Shown here piece after piece: positions 62,164-64,000 of a DNA stretch of 64,000 nucleotides. The number at the start of each line of letters is the position of its first letter. Position 1 is the stretch's first letter. Origin of the DNA: Azorinus chamasolen. Lineage: Eukaryota > Mollusca > Bivalvia > Cardiida > Solecurtidae. The translations under genes were made by a program, and so were the position numbers. Below the pieces are notes generated by a model. That model was not told where the DNA came from and searched no databases. It saw only the letters and a list, made by a program, of their open reading frames with translations. Location of the stretch: assembly GCA_963576725.1 (NCBI GenBank), contig OY755243.1:75786106-75850105 (forward strand), given 5' to 3'.

Positions 62164-62733
62164 ATGTCAGATTCCGATAGTGAAAACTCTATATCTACAC
62201 CGGTTGCCTCCTTGACAACAACCGTGTCATCAACCAATCAGCGTCCCTCAAAGAAACGGAAAACAGGGGACGACTCAAACGTACGGAGAATCGACCAAAC
62301 GAACGTATCAAGATTCAAAGTACTGAAAAAACTCAACATACAATTAACCAGAACCGAGCATCACATCCAGTATTTAGATAGATGTATCTCCTCCAGCTCA
62401 GTTCCAAAATCTTTAAGAGTAAATCTTACTCCACAAGTACCAGTGATTAATTCAGCTCTACAAATCAAATGGGAAGAAGCCCAAATACAGTTTGGCTTAC
62501 AACTCACAACCATCCTACTTGACTACTGGAAAACTAGACAAACACAACTAAATACGGAGATAACTGAAATAAATGAGCACCTCAAATCGCACACTTCTAC
62601 AGACGAAATCGACCTAATATCCGACATCATCTCTAAAATAGTTATATCTGTAAAGAAAGAATTATCGACAAAGAAAACTACAAATAACAACGAATCTAGA
62701 GGCACAGGGGGCCCAACCCCCAATCATCAATAA
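62164..62733 (+). CDS. Penelope-like element ORF1 protein (189 aa)
   Basis: A polar, lysine-rich protein with a basic cluster (SKKRKTG, residues 29-35) that could be a nuclear-localisation signal. The N-terminus is Ser/Thr-rich, and a predicted-helical middle (KVLKKLNIQLTRTEHHIQYL, near residue 53-72) may form a coiled coil. No catalytic motif seen. The ATG is the first in frame and follows an AACTAAG context. It ends 37 nt before the reverse transcriptase ORF, in a different frame. I do not recognise a named family; the role (RNA binding or assembly) is only an analogy to other retroelement ORF1 proteins. Confidence 0.7.
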   Translation: MSDSDSENSISTPVASLTTTVSSTNQRPSKKRKTGDDSNVRRIDQTNVSRFKVLKKLNIQLTRTEHHIQYLDRCISSSSVPKSLRVNLTPQVPVINSALQIKWEEAQIQFGLQLTTILLDYWKTRQTQLNTEITEINEHLKSHTSTDEIDLISDIISKIVISVKKELSTKKTTNNNESRGTGGPTPNHQ

Positions 62734-62770
62734 ATTACAAACCACATGATCCATCAGCCTTATACCACAC

Positions 62771-64000
62771 ATGCCTCGACGTTTTAGACCCAATAACCAA
62801 CACAAGAAACAACTCTTACTCAGCAACTACAATAATTGGGTTACTAATCTATCTTCATATAAACCTGATTTACATGAAAGACTCGTCCTCTGCAGAGGTC
62901 TCTCATTCTGCCCAACACCCAGGAATTTCAATCAACTCGATTTAATACGCGACCTACTACTGTTTGATCGTAGACTGAGATTACTACACCATTTTAAGAA
63001 CACAAATGAACCTGAATCTACACCAGACCCCTTTAGAACCAAATCTGGATGGACACCCCCCAGCGGAAAATCTACAGCCCTCGACACATTTTTAGCAGTA
63101 ACCAGAAACCAGTCTCTCAAGAACATACTGCCGCCCTGTGAGAAATATAACATCTCAGAAGAAGAATACACAGCCCTCCAAAATCTATGTACAAACGACA
63201 ACATTGTCATTAAACCAGCCGACAAAGGTGGCAAAATTGTAATCCTCAACAAAACAGACTACATCAAAGAGGGACTACGTCAATTATCAGACACGAACAT
63301 CTATGAACTAACTCCTACTGACCTGACTTCCAGACACGTAAAGGAAATTACCAAATTTTTAACCTTCATCAGACAGAACAAACTACTCAACCGCAACCAC
63401 ATTGACTACCTCAACCCTAAAAATTGCCGTACACCTGTTTTTTACCTTCTGCCGAAAATCCACAAACTGAACAACCCTGGAAGACCTATAGTATCCGCTT
63501 GCGGAGGACCTACGGAGAAACTATCCGAATATGTTGACCATTTTATACAACCCCTCGCTCAAATGGTACCATCTTACATCAAAGACACAACCCACTTCCT
63601 CAGTAAACTAAAACAACTCGGAAAATTACCTAAGAACGCACTGCTACTTACAATTGATGTTTCCTCGTTATATACCAACATCCCCCATAGAGAAGGAATA
63701 CTCAGTGTAAAAGAAGCTCTACAGTCTAGACAAGAAACTGAACCAAAAACTTGGGTCCTACTCAGATTTCTACACCTAATACTGACCAAGACCGCATTCA
63801 CATTCAATGGGAAATTTTATACACAAAAATCCGGCACAACCATGGGCACCAAATGCGCACCCAGCTATGCTATCTTATTCATGGACAAAATAGAAAGGGA
63901 ATTCTTGGCTAGTAGACAAATAGGACCACACATATGGTGGAGATTCATAGACGACATATTCGCTGTCTGGCTACACTCTCGAGAGGAATTGGATTCCTTC
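62771..64000 (+). CDS. Penelope-like reverse transcriptase (partial, 410 codons, no stop)
   Basis: Uninterrupted from the first ATG after an in-frame TGA at 62747 to the window edge. Reverse transcriptase motifs in order: PADKGGKIVIL (residue 149 on), RTPVFYLLPKIHK (220 on), RPIVS, LTIDVSSLYTNIPH with the motif A aspartate at 296, GTTMGTKCAPSYA (355 on), and FIDDIFAVW (392 on) with the catalytic DD at 394-395. The SLYTNIPH and MGT-CAPSYA wording is characteristic of Penelope-like elements. The fingers, palm and catalytic residues look intact, so this copy may be young. A C-terminal GIY-YIG endonuclease would lie beyond the window and cannot be checked. Confidence 0.92.
   Translation, partial: MPRRFRPNNQHKKQLLLSNYNNWVTNLSSYKPDLHERLVLCRGLSFCPTPRNFNQLDLIRDLLLFDRRLRLLHHFKNTNEPESTPDPFRTKSGWTPPSGKSTALDTFLAVTRNQSLKNILPPCEKYNISEEEYTALQNLCTNDNIVIKPADKGGKIVILNKTDYIKEGLRQLSDTNIYELTPTDLTSRHVKEITKFLTFIRQNKLLNRNHIDYLNPKNCRTPVFYLLPKIHKLNNPGRPIVSACGGPTEKLSEYVDHFIQPLAQMVPSYIKDTTHFLSKLKQLGKLPKNALLLTIDVSSLYTNIPHREGILSVKEALQSRQETEPKTWVLLRFLHLILTKTAFTFNGKFYTQKSGTTMGTKCAPSYAILFMDKIEREFLASRQIGPHIWWRFIDDIFAVWLHSREELDSF

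Larger units (their letters stand above)
61909..64000 (+). mobile_element. Penelope-like retroelement, 5' part
   Basis: Two consecutive plus-strand ORFs, the second a reverse transcriptase of the Penelope type, running off the window. The left boundary is inferred from the break in the family A element and is approximate. Codon use and composition (A/C-rich plus strand) differ from the surroundings. Confidence 0.75.

Noticed and set aside
62932..63252. 106-codon minus-strand ORF, and similar ones at 62523 and 63574
   Set aside because: Antisense shadows of the retroelement ORFs.

Overview
The window looks like animal (metazoan) genomic DNA. It is AT-rich, has no bacterial-style gene packing, and contains a gene split into 72-bp leucine-rich-repeat (LRR) exons with GT-AG introns. 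It also holds the 5' part of a Penelope-like retroelement and a very dense load of short palindromic, non-autonomous DNA transposons (MITEs). A bivalve mollusc (Dreissena-like) is my best guess from the overall texture; that is inference and no species is proven. Almost all short open reading frames here are accidental or lie inside MITEs or microsatellites.

Genes. (1) 46398-56733 (+) is the N-terminal part of a peroxidasin-like gene: four 72-bp LRR exons, all in phase 2, then a 182-bp LRRCT exon ending in phase 1. The first exon (signal peptide, LRRNT) is not recognised upstream, and no immunoglobulin or peroxidase exons were recognised downstream. A phase-compatible reading frame with hydrophobic segments at 56961-57169 could be an alternative last exon, but it may be chance. 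(2) 62164-64000 (+) is a Penelope-like element: a small ORF1 followed by an intact reverse-transcriptase ORF that runs off the end of the window.

Repeats. I name the palindromic families by letter. TTAA-flanked families (TTAACCC or TTAACTC at one end, GGGTTAA or GAGTTAA at the other, piggyBac-like target): A1/A2, B, C1/C2/C3, D, E, K, L, O. TA-flanked families (ends CAGTARAACC or CAGTTGAACTTC, pogo/Tc1-like): F, G, H, I and its variant I'. Others: J, M, N, P, Q, and two elements with hAT-like ends (28295-28593, 49415-50171). Each family carries a hairpin stem of about 60-98 bp. No transposase for any of them was recognised in the window.

Layout. 1-46 kb is a mosaic of these elements with unique spacers. 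46-57 kb is the LRR gene, with every intron full of the same elements. 57-62 kb is again a MITE mosaic. 62-64 kb is the Penelope-like element, which appears to interrupt a family A MITE. Many elements are nested in one another with the target site still readable (TTAA in A2, I, I' and C2 hosts; TA for F), so relative insertion ages can be read directly.

The most unusual observation is that families with unrelated ends and bodies share the same hairpin tip (GCTCC-N4-GGAGC), and that several share related stems with one fixed self-mismatch at about the same distance from the dyad. I cannot explain this from known MITE biology.
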